A DNA stretch of 64,000 bases from Planctomycetota bacterium. GTDB lineage: Bacteria; Planctomycetota; PUPC01; DSUN01. Every line of letters begins with the position of its first letter. Positions within the stretch are counted from its first letter, which is position 1. Positions 15,173-23,096 of this stretch are shown here, piece by piece. Where the stretch lies: positions 148,528 through 212,527 of the forward strand of contig DAOOIT010000002.1 in NCBI GenBank assembly GCA_035384565.1, given 5' to 3'. Position numbers and translations under genes: made by a program. A model generated the notes under the pieces. That model was not told the origin of the DNA. It made no database searches and worked only from the letters and a program-made list of their open reading frames with translations.

Positions 15173-16256
15173 GCTTCTGGCCTGCCCGCAGTGCGAGAGC
15201 GGCTTCCGTCTCTGGGCGGGGGAGCCCGGAGAGCGCTCCGCGAGCGAGGTGGAAACCGGCGTGCTCCAGTGCGAACGAGGTCACGTGTATCCAGTCGTGG
15301 TCGGGATCCCGCGGCTACTCCCGGCAGCGATGGGCAGATTCCTTCCTGTGATGGGAGATCAGGTCCAGGCGCTTCCCCCGCCAGTGCGCGAGATCGCCCT
15401 CCGCGAAGCCGGGGCCCGCGACCATGCGTTCGAGAGGCAGTTCGCTCACACCCAGCGGAGCTTCACGTCGGAATGGGCCGCGTTAGGAGCAGCGGGGAGC
15501 GCCTGGGGGCGCAGCGTGGCCGCTCGCAGGCAGCTCTTTCTCGACTCGTTCGGGCTCGCCGCGGACGCATTGCGGGGCAAGACGGTGCTCGACGTGGGAT
15601 GCGGCCATGGCGAAGTGGAACTGGCGCTGTGCGACTCCGGCGCAGAGGTCTTTGCCATGGATCTGTCGTTCTCAGTGGATTACGTGCGAGCCAGGCTCCG
15701 TGCCGTGGCACGGGAGCACGCGGCGAACGTGCACATTGTGCAGGCCAACGCGCACCATGTGCCGTTCAAAAAGCACGCGTTCGACTTGGTCCACAGCGCC
15801 GGCGTACTGCACCACACTCCCGACACTGCCGCAGGGTTTCGCAGCGTGGCGGCGCGGGCCAAGACCGGCGGCGCCTGCTTCATCGAGGTCTACTCCACCG
15901 AGCTGAAGAACTGGTTCGACTACTCAGTCTACCTCGCGTTCCGCGCCGCGCGTCCCGTGACGAGCCGCCTGCCCCACTGGCTGTTGCACGGCGTGTGCTG
16001 GAGCGGCGCCCTGCCGCTCTGGGCTTTCGTGAGGGTCTACAATGCACTGGCCGGGCGCGAACGGTACACGCGGCGCACGGTGCGCGAGATGCAGCTCTCG
16101 CTTTTCGACGCGCTGTCGCCGCGATATGCCTGGCACCACACGACCGACGAAGTGACAGGCTGGTTCCGCACGCTCGGTTTCGAGGGAATGCGGAAGACAT
16201 TCGCCAATCACAACGGCTTTGGCATCACCGGTGTCCTGGCATCGAAAGGGTCGTAG
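15153..16256 (+). CDS. Trm112-like zinc domain plus SAM methyltransferase
   Basis: A 367-residue protein with an N-terminal Trm112-like zinc ribbon (LLACPQCESGFRL, LQCERGHVYPVVVGIPRLLP). A class I methyltransferase follows (VLDVGCGHGEVELAL, VFAMDLS, FDLVHSAGVLHHTPD). A region with hydrophobic segments (WLLHGVCWSGALPLWAFV) may contact the membrane, and a last strand ends MRKTFANHNGFGITG. ATG 15153 has AAGGAGAGG upstream and opens directly at the zinc domain. Such fusions are frequent in surface-glycan loci. It lies between the two paralogous methyltransferases and the amidotransferase, which suggests action on the same residue. Confidence 0.8.
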   Translation: MRQRLLELLACPQCESGFRLWAGEPGERSASEVETGVLQCERGHVYPVVVGIPRLLPAAMGRFLPVMGDQVQALPPPVREIALREAGARDHAFERQFAHTQRSFTSEWAALGAAGSAWGRSVAARRQLFLDSFGLAADALRGKTVLDVGCGHGEVELALCDSGAEVFAMDLSFSVDYVRARLRAVAREHAANVHIVQANAHHVPFKKHAFDLVHSAGVLHHTPDTAAGFRSVAARAKTGGACFIEVYSTELKNWFDYSVYLAFRAARPVTSRLPHWLLHGVCWSGALPLWAFVRVYNALAGRERYTRRTVREMQLSLFDALSPRYAWHHTTDEVTGWFRTLGFEGMRKTFANHNGFGITGVLASKGS

Positions 16257-16308
16257 ACTCCTCACACCGTCTCGTTGCGGCGACGGGCGCCAACCTGGGG
16301 GGACGACT

Positions 16309-18264
16309 GTGTGCGGCATCGCGGGCCTGATCTGGTGCAGCGGCGAAGCGCCGCCGGTGGAGCTGTTGCTCCGCATGGCCGACGCGCAACGACACCGCGG
16401 CCCGGACGGCGAAGGCTTCGCCCTGCTCTCGCTCGATCCGCATGGTTCACGAGGTTTCTCGCGGAACGCTCCCCCGCCGGCCGTGCCGCGGCCGGTCGGG
16501 GGGTTCGCCTTCCGCCGGCTCGCGATTCTGGACCTCACGGACGCCGCGGCGCAGCCGATGAGCAACGACGACGGCTCGGTGTGGCTGGTCTTCAACGGCG
16601 AGGTGTACAACTACGTCGAGCTGCGGGCCGAGCTGGAGGCCCGCGGCTGCCGCTTCCGCTCGACGGGCGACACCGAGGTCGTGCTCAGGGCGTACGAGGC
16701 CTGGGGTGTGGACTGCTTCGCGCGGTTCAACGGCATGTGGGGCATCGGGCTCTGGGACGCCCGCCAGGGCGCCCTGATCCTGTGCCGCGACCGCTTCGGG
16801 GTGAAGCCGCTGCACTATCATTTCGATGGCACGCGCCTGGTGTTCGCCTCGGAGATCAAGGCCCTGCTCGAGGCCCCGTGGGTGCGCCGCGAGCCCGACG
16901 ACACCGCGATCGCCGACTACCTGGTGCACCGCCGCGTCAACTGCACCGAACACACGTTCTTTCGAGGCATCTGGTCGCTGCCGGCCGGACACTTCCTGCG
17001 GCTGGAGCTTCCCTCGCCTGTCCCACAGCTGCGCTTGGCCAAGTGGTGGGACATTCGCGAGCATCTCAAGGAACCCCCGCACAGCGAGGCGGCGTGCTTC
17101 GAGGAGTTCCGAAGGCTTTTCCGCGATGCGGTCCGGGTGCGCCTGCGGAGCGATGTGCCCGTGGGCACCGCCCTCTCGGGCGGGCTCGACTCTTCGTCGG
17201 TCGTCTGCACCGCGCGGCCTTTCCTCCGCGCCGGGAACCAGAAGGCGTTCTCGGCCTGCTACGAGGGGTTCGAGCTGGACGAGAAGCGCTACATTGACCT
17301 CGTGGTGGAGCATACCGGGGTTGAAAGCCATGTCACGCGCCCCACAGCCGAGAGCCTGCTGAGCGACCTCGAGCGGTTCGTGTGGCACCAGGAGGAGCCG
17401 GTGCGCACGACCAGCATGTACGCCCAATTCAAGGTCTTCGAGCTGGCGCGGCGCGAAGGCACGCCGGTGACGCTCGACGGCCAGGGCGCCGACGAAACGC
17501 TGGCGGGCTACCCGTACTTCTTTCCCGTGCATTTCGCCGGCCTGCTTGCATCCGGCCGGCTCGTCGCGTGGTGGCACGAGGCGGCCGCCTACGCGCGGAA
17601 CCATCGCCGGAGTCTGCCCTACGCCTGGTTGAGCACCCTGGCCGGCTTTGCCTCGCACCGCCGCATGATCCGCCTGGCCAACCGGTTCAGTCATGAGGAC
17701 AAGGCCTCCTGGGTCTCCCCACCATTGCGCCACCTCGCCGCCGGAATCGCCGCCGAACGCCCATCCGTCTTCGGCGGCCGGCTCAACCAGCGCCTCTATG
17801 AGGTCTTCGCCTGGGACGGCTTGCCGGCCCTGCTGCGGTACGAGGACCGCAACTCCATGGCGCACTCGGTGGAGTCGAGGCTGCCCTTCATGGACTGGCG
17901 GCTCGTGGTATTCCTGTTCTCGCTGCCGGCCTCGTTCAAGATCCGCGACGGGACCACGAAATGGATCCTTCGGCAGGCCATGGCAGGCACCGTGCCGGCC
18001 GCGATTCTGGCGAGGCACGACAAGATCGGCTTCGCCACGCCCGAGAGGGCCTGGATCCGCTCCGCCTCGGCGGGGCCGCTCGCCGATCTGGTGGAGCGAG
18101 CCATCGCGCGCGATTTCGGCTGGTGGGATCCGCGCCGCTTGAGCCGGCTATGGAGACGTTTCCGCGAGGGGCAAGCGAGTTCCGCGGGCTCAATCTGGCG
18201 CGTGGCGAACCTGATGCTCTGGCGCGAACGATTTTTGGCGTGTTTTAACGGCGGCGGAGGGTAG
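16309..18264 (+). CDS. asnB: Asparagine synthase-type amidotransferase
   Basis: Glutamine-dependent amidotransferase of 651 residues. GTG 16309 is followed by Cys2-Gly-Ile-Ala, so Met removal exposes the nucleophile; GGGGGGAC precedes it. The N-terminal Ntn domain shows RHRGPDGEG, VFNGEVYNYVELR and CRDRFGVKPL. The synthetase domain carries the ATP PP-loop SGGLDSS at 290-296 and DGQGADETLAGYPYFF. In surface-sugar loci, homologues such as WbpS amidate uronic acids instead of making free asparagine. With a UDP-GlcNAc 6-dehydrogenase at 5069, a uronamide sugar is a reasonable product; general asparagine synthesis is the alternative. Confidence 0.88.
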   Translation: MCGIAGLIWCSGEAPPVELLLRMADAQRHRGPDGEGFALLSLDPHGSRGFSRNAPPPAVPRPVGGFAFRRLAILDLTDAAAQPMSNDDGSVWLVFNGEVYNYVELRAELEARGCRFRSTGDTEVVLRAYEAWGVDCFARFNGMWGIGLWDARQGALILCRDRFGVKPLHYHFDGTRLVFASEIKALLEAPWVRREPDDTAIADYLVHRRVNCTEHTFFRGIWSLPAGHFLRLELPSPVPQLRLAKWWDIREHLKEPPHSEAACFEEFRRLFRDAVRVRLRSDVPVGTALSGGLDSSSVVCTARPFLRAGNQKAFSACYEGFELDEKRYIDLVVEHTGVESHVTRPTAESLLSDLERFVWHQEEPVRTTSMYAQFKVFELARREGTPVTLDGQGADETLAGYPYFFPVHFAGLLASGRLVAWWHEAAAYARNHRRSLPYAWLSTLAGFASHRRMIRLANRFSHEDKASWVSPPLRHLAAGIAAERPSVFGGRLNQRLYEVFAWDGLPALLRYEDRNSMAHSVESRLPFMDWRLVVFLFSLPASFKIRDGTTKWILRQAMAGTVPAAILARHDKIGFATPERAWIRSASAGPLADLVERAIARDFGWWDPRRLSRLWRRFREGQASSAGSIWRVANLMLWRERFLACFNGGGG

Positions 18265-18283
18265 AATGATAGGGACTCTGCGA

Positions 18284-18391
18284 GCGCTCTGTCCGGCAAC
18301 GCGCATTGCCACGTTCAGAGCGCCATTTCCTGGCGGGGAATGCTGGAATGGGTCGGTGGAGGTGGAGGCCTGCGCGCGCCCCGCGCGCAGG
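18284..18391 (+). promoter_or_regulatory. Structured leader with nested hairpins
   Basis: Between the amidotransferase stop and the paralogue B start lie a nested hairpin (GCGCTCTG 18284-18291 with CAGAGCGC 18316-18323, enclosing GGCAA/TTGCC at 18295-18310) and a perfect 10-bp stem with a three-base loop (18369-18378 with 18382-18391). There is no T run, so a classic terminator is unlikely. A TAGAAT at 18262-18267 could be a -10 element but has no -35 at proper distance. RNA attenuation or mRNA processing is possible. Confidence 0.4.
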
Positions 18392-18415
18392 CTCAGGACC
18401 AGTCGGAGAGCTATT

Positions 18416-19006
18416 GTGCCAATCGGGTCCCGTGCCTATGACAACCGCCGCTTGCGGACGCTCGCCCGCGAGGTGGTCGGCCCTGACGTGCTTGCCATCG
18501 GGTATGCGCAGCTTCCGAATCCGCACTTGCTTCGGTTCCACACGGTGGGCGTAGACCTGATGAAGCCGCTCAGCCCCTCGGGGTATGCGGAGGAGATCCA
18601 AGGCGACGCGATGAACCTGGCGGCGTGTGTGGGCGGCCGGCAGTTCAATACGATCGTCTTCGGCGAGCTGATCGAGCACTTGGAGGCTCCCTACCAGTTT
18701 CTGCGCGGCCTCCACCCGTTTCTGGCCGAGGGCGGCCGGATCGTGCTCTCAACGCCAAACCCGCTGGGCTTTCCCCAGGTGATCTGCGAGATGCTCAACA
18801 TCCGGCGCTTCTACTACACGACGGAGCACTACTACTCGTTCCCCCGACGCTGGATGGTGCGCATGCTCGAAGCCACGGGGTTTGAGGTTGTGGCGGTGCG
18901 CTCGGTGGGCCTGCAACTGGTCTATCTGGCACCTCCATGCCCCCGATTTCTGAGCCACCAACTCGTCTACGTGGCCCGCCAGCGGGGGAAGCGCCGCGGT
19001 GAGTGA
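18416..19006 (+). CDS. SAM-methyltransferase-fold protein, paralogue B
   Basis: A 196-residue close paralogue of the protein at 14558; both start IGSxAYDxRRLR and share LAREVxGPDVLxIGYAQLPNPH, IEHLEAPYxFLRxLHPFL and STPNPLGFPQ. The SAM motif position again reads AIGYAQLPNPHL instead of a glycine-rich loop, so the change is a family trait. GTG 18416 follows GGAG at 18405 and matches the start of its paralogue; the frame upstream is not conserved. The pair bracket the zinc-domain methyltransferase and the amidotransferase, pointing to a local duplication. Confidence 0.72.
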   Translation: MPIGSRAYDNRRLRTLAREVVGPDVLAIGYAQLPNPHLLRFHTVGVDLMKPLSPSGYAEEIQGDAMNLAACVGGRQFNTIVFGELIEHLEAPYQFLRGLHPFLAEGGRIVLSTPNPLGFPQVICEMLNIRRFYYTTEHYYSFPRRWMVRMLEATGFEVVAVRSVGLQLVYLAPPCPRFLSHQLVYVARQRGKRRGE

Positions 19007-19036
19007 CTGCCGGGCAGGGGGGCCAAGGGGACACGC

Positions 19037-20068
19037 GTGGGTGGCGTGAGGGAGCCAGGGAGCGAGGGTGCCGCAGAGGGCGGCCTCGTGGAGGTCCGTG
19101 CGCCGGGAAACATGGCACCGCGCCGCTGGCGTCGCGTCGGCGGCTTCGCCCTGGCGCTCGGCATCCTCGGCGGGCTTGCCTGGGTGATCCTGCGCCAGTG
19201 GCGTCGCCTGCCGCCGGGGGCCCTCGTGCCCAACTGGTGGCTGGTGGCGGCGTCCTTCGTGGCCTTCCGCGTCTCGATAGTCGCCGTGAGCCTGCGTTGG
19301 CGGGCGGTGCTGCGCGCGCTGGGGGGGCGTCTCTCGGCCTGGCAGGCGTACCGAATCCTCGCCTATGCCGCGCTCGGGCTCTACGTGCCGGGCAAGGTGG
19401 CGATGGTGGCCGCGCGCTCGTACCTCAGCGCGCGCGAGGGGGTGCCGCTCCGCGTGGCCATGCTGAGCGTGCTGTACGACATCGCCCTCAACCTCATCAG
19501 TGCGGCTCTCGTGGTGCCTTTGTGGCTCGCGGTGTCGGGCTCCGGGGTGCCAGGCCACTACCGATGGGTCAGCGCGGGCGTGGCGGCGCTTGGGCTGTGC
19601 CTGCTCCACCCGGCACTGGTGAGCCGCGTGGTGAGGCTGGGCGGCCTGCTGTTAGGGCGGCCGATCGAGGTCGCCGGCCTCTCCTACCCGACCATGCTGC
19701 GGTTGATCGCGGGCTACCTGAACGTGTGGGCGATGCAGGGCGCCGCATTCTGGCTGTTCGTGCGGGCCTTCTGCGATGTGCCCCCTCTGTACGTTGCAGA
19801 CTGCGCGGGGATGATGGCCCTCTCGTTGTGCATCGGACTGCTCGTGGTCCTCGCGCCCGCCGGGCTCGGGGTACGCGAAGGCGTGCTCACGGGGGTGCTG
19901 TCGCTGAGCATGCCGCTTGCCCTCGCGGCGGCGATCGCGCTGGCGCTGCGCGTGTTTCTGAGCGTCGGCGAACTGCTCAATGTCGGCGCCGTGTTCCTTC
20001 TCTCTCCGGTTCTGTCGCCGGCCGGGCGCGTCGAGCCGCCGCCGGGAGGCCCACCGTGCCAGAGTTGA
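19037..20068 (+). CDS. Lysylphosphatidylglycerol synthase-like (UPF0104/YbhN) membrane protein
   Basis: Integral membrane protein of up to 343 residues with about eight helices and the UPF0104 signature region LGLYVPGKVAMVAARSYLSAREGVPLRVAMLSVLYD, then APAGLGVREGVLTGVLSL near the C-terminus, corresponding to the conserved PGGLGVREG of the family. Such proteins are related to the flippase half of MprF and occur beside glycosyltransferases; a role in moving or protecting lipid-linked intermediates is suspected, not shown. GTG 19037 is the longest start; ATG 19112 is a good alternative because residues before it are not hydrophobic or conserved. Confidence 0.72.
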   Translation: MGGVREPGSEGAAEGGLVEVRAPGNMAPRRWRRVGGFALALGILGGLAWVILRQWRRLPPGALVPNWWLVAASFVAFRVSIVAVSLRWRAVLRALGGRLSAWQAYRILAYAALGLYVPGKVAMVAARSYLSAREGVPLRVAMLSVLYDIALNLISAALVVPLWLAVSGSGVPGHYRWVSAGVAALGLCLLHPALVSRVVRLGGLLLGRPIEVAGLSYPTMLRLIAGYLNVWAMQGAAFWLFVRAFCDVPPLYVADCAGMMALSLCIGLLVVLAPAGLGVREGVLTGVLSLSMPLALAAAIALALRVFLSVGELLNVGAVFLLSPVLSPAGRVEPPPGGPPCQS

Positions 20069-20095
20069 ACCGCGCGATCCGTCCCGCGGCAGGTG

Positions 20096-20145
20096 CGCCG
20101 CCACAGCACCCCCCGCCGGACGGCGATTGCAGGGGGCCGGCGGCG
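20096..20145. terminator. Large GC hairpin between operons
   Basis: CGCCGCC (20096-20102) pairs with GGCGGCG (20139-20145), with a C run (20109-20114) facing a G run (20132-20136) and an inner GCCG/CGGC hairpin. It sits between the YbhN-like gene and the next promoter. The lack of a T tract makes it a weak intrinsic terminator; termination is inferred from position. Confidence 0.35.
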
Positions 20146-20147
20146 AG

Positions 20148-20176
20148 TTCACTTGGGAGCCTGGAAAATGTACAAT
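20148..20176 (+). promoter_or_regulatory. Sigma-70-type promoter
   Basis: TTCACT (20148-20153), 17-base spacer, TACAAT (20171-20176). A start near 20183 leaves a leader of only about 14 bases before ATG 20197, and no strong ribosome site is visible. Confidence 0.5.
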
Positions 20177-20196
20177 GAGGTCTCTGAGATAGCGAG

Positions 20197-22314
20197 ATGA
20201 ATGCGAGCCCAGAACATCCAGAGCCTCGTTGCCCGGCCCCGGCCCGAACCTGCCTGCTGGGGCTCGGTGTTCTCTGCGTCGCCGCGGCCCTGTTTTTCGA
20301 GTTCCTGTGGTACGCCCGCAGGCCGAGCGACCAGGGCATGGTCTTCGCCATCCGCAGGGCGGGGCTGACGGTCACGCTGTCGGCGGCGCGCTATGAAGTC
20401 TTCGCCGCGGTTGCCGCCGCGGTTGCGTTCGCGAGCGTGATCGCCGGCTTTGTCCTTGCACGGCGCGCGTTGTGGGGAACGGACCGCCAGGGAGAGCGCA
20501 ACTCGCCTTGGCGCGTGGCGGTTGCCCTGGGCGTGCTGGTGATCTGTGCGGTGCCGACGTACATGCTGATCGGCTGGGCGAGCGGGAGGCTGCATTACTT
20601 TGCGTACTACGATTCGCGGTGGTACCGCCAGATGTTCTTCCGGGAACTCGGCCTGGTGACGACCGCGCGGCTCTTCTGGCTGGCAGGCGGGCTGGCGCTG
20701 GCAGCGTGCGCCCTGGCGCGACCGTGGAAGGGCCGGGCCATTTCGAAGCTGCTGGACGGTGTGCAGCGGATGCCGCGTCCTGTGCTTGTGCTGGCCGCGA
20801 GCGCCCTTGTCGCGGGCCTGGCGCTGGGGGTATCGCTGGGCATGCTACGCGGCGAGGCCCACTACAACGATGCGCAGGGCTACTATTTCCAGGCCAAGAC
20901 GTTCGCCGCGGGGCGACTCTGGTCGCCGCTGCCGGGTGGCCAGGAGTTCTTCGACCCCCGAGTAGGTCCCGCTCGCACGGGCGTCGTGTTCTGCTTTCTC
21001 GGGGACAGGTGGTTCTTCGTGGCGCCGCCGGTGGCGGCGCTGATCTATGCCGCCGGCTTTCTGATGGGCATGCCATGGTTGATGGCCCCGCTGATGGGCG
21101 GAGCGGTGGTGGCCGCGACCTATTCTCTGGCGCGCGAGGTGCTGTGCCCCAGGGCGGCGCTGCTCGCGATGGCGCTCACGGCGCTCTCGGGCTGGCTTGT
21201 GTTCAACGCGGCCGAGTATCTGAGTCACGTGCCGTGCCTGCTGCTCATGTTGCTCTTCATGACGGCGGCGTTGCGAACGATCCGCTGCGGGTCGTGGGGT
21301 TGGGGCGCGGCTGCCGGGTTGCTGCTCGGCCTGGGCGCGCTGGCGAGGCCGGGGACGGCGCTCGGTCTTTGCCTGCCGTTTGCCGCCGTGTGGGTGGCCT
21401 GGCTCATTCGGCGCCCACGCCAGGCCTGGATGCCTGCCATCGCCTTCGCCGTGGCGCTGGCCGTGCCGCTGGCCGGACTGCTCGCGTATAACGCGGCGAC
21501 AACGGGGAACCCCCTGCTCTCCGGCTATCAAGTGGTGCTGCGCAATCACAAGCTGGGAGCCGACCCCATCCTGGTTCCGGGCTGGAGATGGCGCCCGGTC
21601 GTAGGCGTGGCGAACTTCCTGGAGATGGCGTTCCGCTTCGACGCCGCCACCTACCACTGGCCGATCCCGGCGCTGGGAGCCCTCGTGGGGCTCGTGCTGT
21701 TCGCGGGGGCAAGGCGCCAGGAAGGGCGCGCATCGCCCTTGTTGCTCGGGGCGGCCGGGCTCACGCTCGCCCTCGTCTACACGCGGTGGAGCAACGTGTC
21801 CATCGGCATGAGCGGCCCACGCTACGTTTTCGAGGCTCTCCCGCTGGCGGCCATTCTGGCGGCAGCCGGGCTGGCGGCCCTGCACGACCGCCTCATCGCG
21901 AGGGGCTTCCCTCCTGACCGCGTGCGGGCGACGCTGACGCTGGCCCTCGCCGGTTGCTTTCTCTATGGCACGGCGGTCACGCTCGTCCGTGAGTTGCCGC
22001 AGTACCGCAACCTCCACGGCGTGGACCTACGGGTATTCGACACCGTGGAAGCTCAAGCGGAGCGGCCGGCCATCGTATTCCTCCCCGTGCCGCACACCAC
22101 GGCCGGCAGTTCGAGGCTTGTGGCCGCCGTGGCGCGCAACGACCCGGCCATTGCCGGCCCCATCCTCTACGTCCGTGACCTTGGCGAGCAGAACCACAGG
22201 TTGATCGCGGCCCGGCCTGGGCGGCACCTGTACCGGTGGGACGAAGCGAGCTTCTCGCTCGTGCCGCTCGGCCCCGACGGTGTCTCAGCGGCCGCTCCGA
22301 CCGGCAGGCCCTGA
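20197..22314 (+). CDS. GT-C/PMT-like membrane glycosyltransferase
   Basis: A 705-residue multi-span protein with roughly 12 helices and a soluble C-terminal part. The first large loop holds YNDAQGYYFQAKTFAAGRLWSP, which matches the acidic loop (D/E near xxYxxxA) of GT39/GT83 enzymes such as PMT and ArnT. LSGWLVFNAAEYLSHVPCLLL and LLGLGALARPGTALGLCLPFA follow the usual helix pattern. These enzymes transfer a sugar from a polyprenyl phosphate outside the membrane. It has its own promoter and is followed 36 bases later by a GT2 gene that could make such a donor. The acceptor is unknown. Confidence 0.72.
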   Translation: MNASPEHPEPRCPAPARTCLLGLGVLCVAAALFFEFLWYARRPSDQGMVFAIRRAGLTVTLSAARYEVFAAVAAAVAFASVIAGFVLARRALWGTDRQGERNSPWRVAVALGVLVICAVPTYMLIGWASGRLHYFAYYDSRWYRQMFFRELGLVTTARLFWLAGGLALAACALARPWKGRAISKLLDGVQRMPRPVLVLAASALVAGLALGVSLGMLRGEAHYNDAQGYYFQAKTFAAGRLWSPLPGGQEFFDPRVGPARTGVVFCFLGDRWFFVAPPVAALIYAAGFLMGMPWLMAPLMGGAVVAATYSLAREVLCPRAALLAMALTALSGWLVFNAAEYLSHVPCLLLMLLFMTAALRTIRCGSWGWGAAAGLLLGLGALARPGTALGLCLPFAAVWVAWLIRRPRQAWMPAIAFAVALAVPLAGLLAYNAATTGNPLLSGYQVVLRNHKLGADPILVPGWRWRPVVGVANFLEMAFRFDAATYHWPIPALGALVGLVLFAGARRQEGRASPLLLGAAGLTLALVYTRWSNVSIGMSGPRYVFEALPLAAILAAAGLAALHDRLIARGFPPDRVRATLTLALAGCFLYGTAVTLVRELPQYRNLHGVDLRVFDTVEAQAERPAIVFLPVPHTTAGSSRLVAAVARNDPAIAGPILYVRDLGEQNHRLIAARPGRHLYRWDEASFSLVPLGPDGVSAAAPTGRP

Positions 22315-22350
22315 CCTCTTGTTCCTGACCGGAGGCGATAGGCACTCCCG

Positions 22351-23079
22351 ATGACCGACGCACCCGCCGCGCAGGGCTCGCCGAGCGATGCCCAACTCGC
22401 CGTGATCGTGCCCATGTTCAATGAGGCGGCCACAGTGGCCGAGCTGCTCGAGCGCCTCATTGCGGTGCCGCTGCGCATGCAGATCGTGGTCGTGGACGAC
22501 GGTTCGACCGACGGCTCGCGCGACATCGTCGCCCGCTTCGCTCAGGCCCACCCCGCGGTGGAACTGGTCTGCCACGAGGCCAACCGCGGCAAGGGCGCCG
22601 CCGTGCGCACCGGCATCGCGCGCGCCCGCGGCGCCTATACGATCATCCAGGACGCCGACCTGGAATATGACCCAAACGACCTGGTGAGGCTCGTCGAGGC
22701 CGCCGAGCGCGAGAAGGCCAGCGTAGTCTACGGCTCGCGGATCCGCGGCGGCATGCCGTTTTCCTACCGCAGCTTCTACTGGGGCGGGCGGCTCGTGAGC
22801 CTGGTGGCCAGCGTGCTCTACTGTCAGCGCATCACCGACGAGCCGACCTGTTACAAGCTGTTCAAGACCGAGCTTCTCCAGAGCCTGCCGCTGCGCGAGG
22901 AGGGCTTCGGCTTCTGCGCCGAGGCGACCGCGCTGGTGTGCCGCCGCGGCCACCGCATCGTCGAGGTGCCCATCCGCTACCAGCCGCGGTCGCTGGAGGA
23001 AGGCAAGAAGATCCGCTGGACGGATGGCCTGCGCGCCATCTGGATCCTCATCCGCCACCGCTTCGGCAAGCGGCGCTGA
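22351..23079 (+). CDS. GT2 DPM1-type polyprenyl-phosphate glycosyltransferase
   Basis: Soluble GT-A enzyme of 242 residues. Motifs are LAVIVPMFNEAATV, IVVVDDGSTDGSRDIV, NRGKGAAVRTGIARARG, QDADLEYDPNDL (the DxD metal site) and VYGSRIRGG, followed by DEPTCYKLFK and the ending of dolichyl-phosphate mannose synthase relatives. No membrane helices. GGAGG at 22331-22335 lies rather far (15 bases) from ATG 22351. It is 17 bases from a GT-C gene, a donor-maker/user pair. Confidence 0.85.
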   Translation: MTDAPAAQGSPSDAQLAVIVPMFNEAATVAELLERLIAVPLRMQIVVVDDGSTDGSRDIVARFAQAHPAVELVCHEANRGKGAAVRTGIARARGAYTIIQDADLEYDPNDLVRLVEAAEREKASVVYGSRIRGGMPFSYRSFYWGGRLVSLVASVLYCQRITDEPTCYKLFKTELLQSLPLREEGFGFCAEATALVCRRGHRIVEVPIRYQPRSLEEGKKIRWTDGLRAIWILIRHRFGKRR

Positions 23080-23096
23080 TTGCTGGGAGACGGGAA

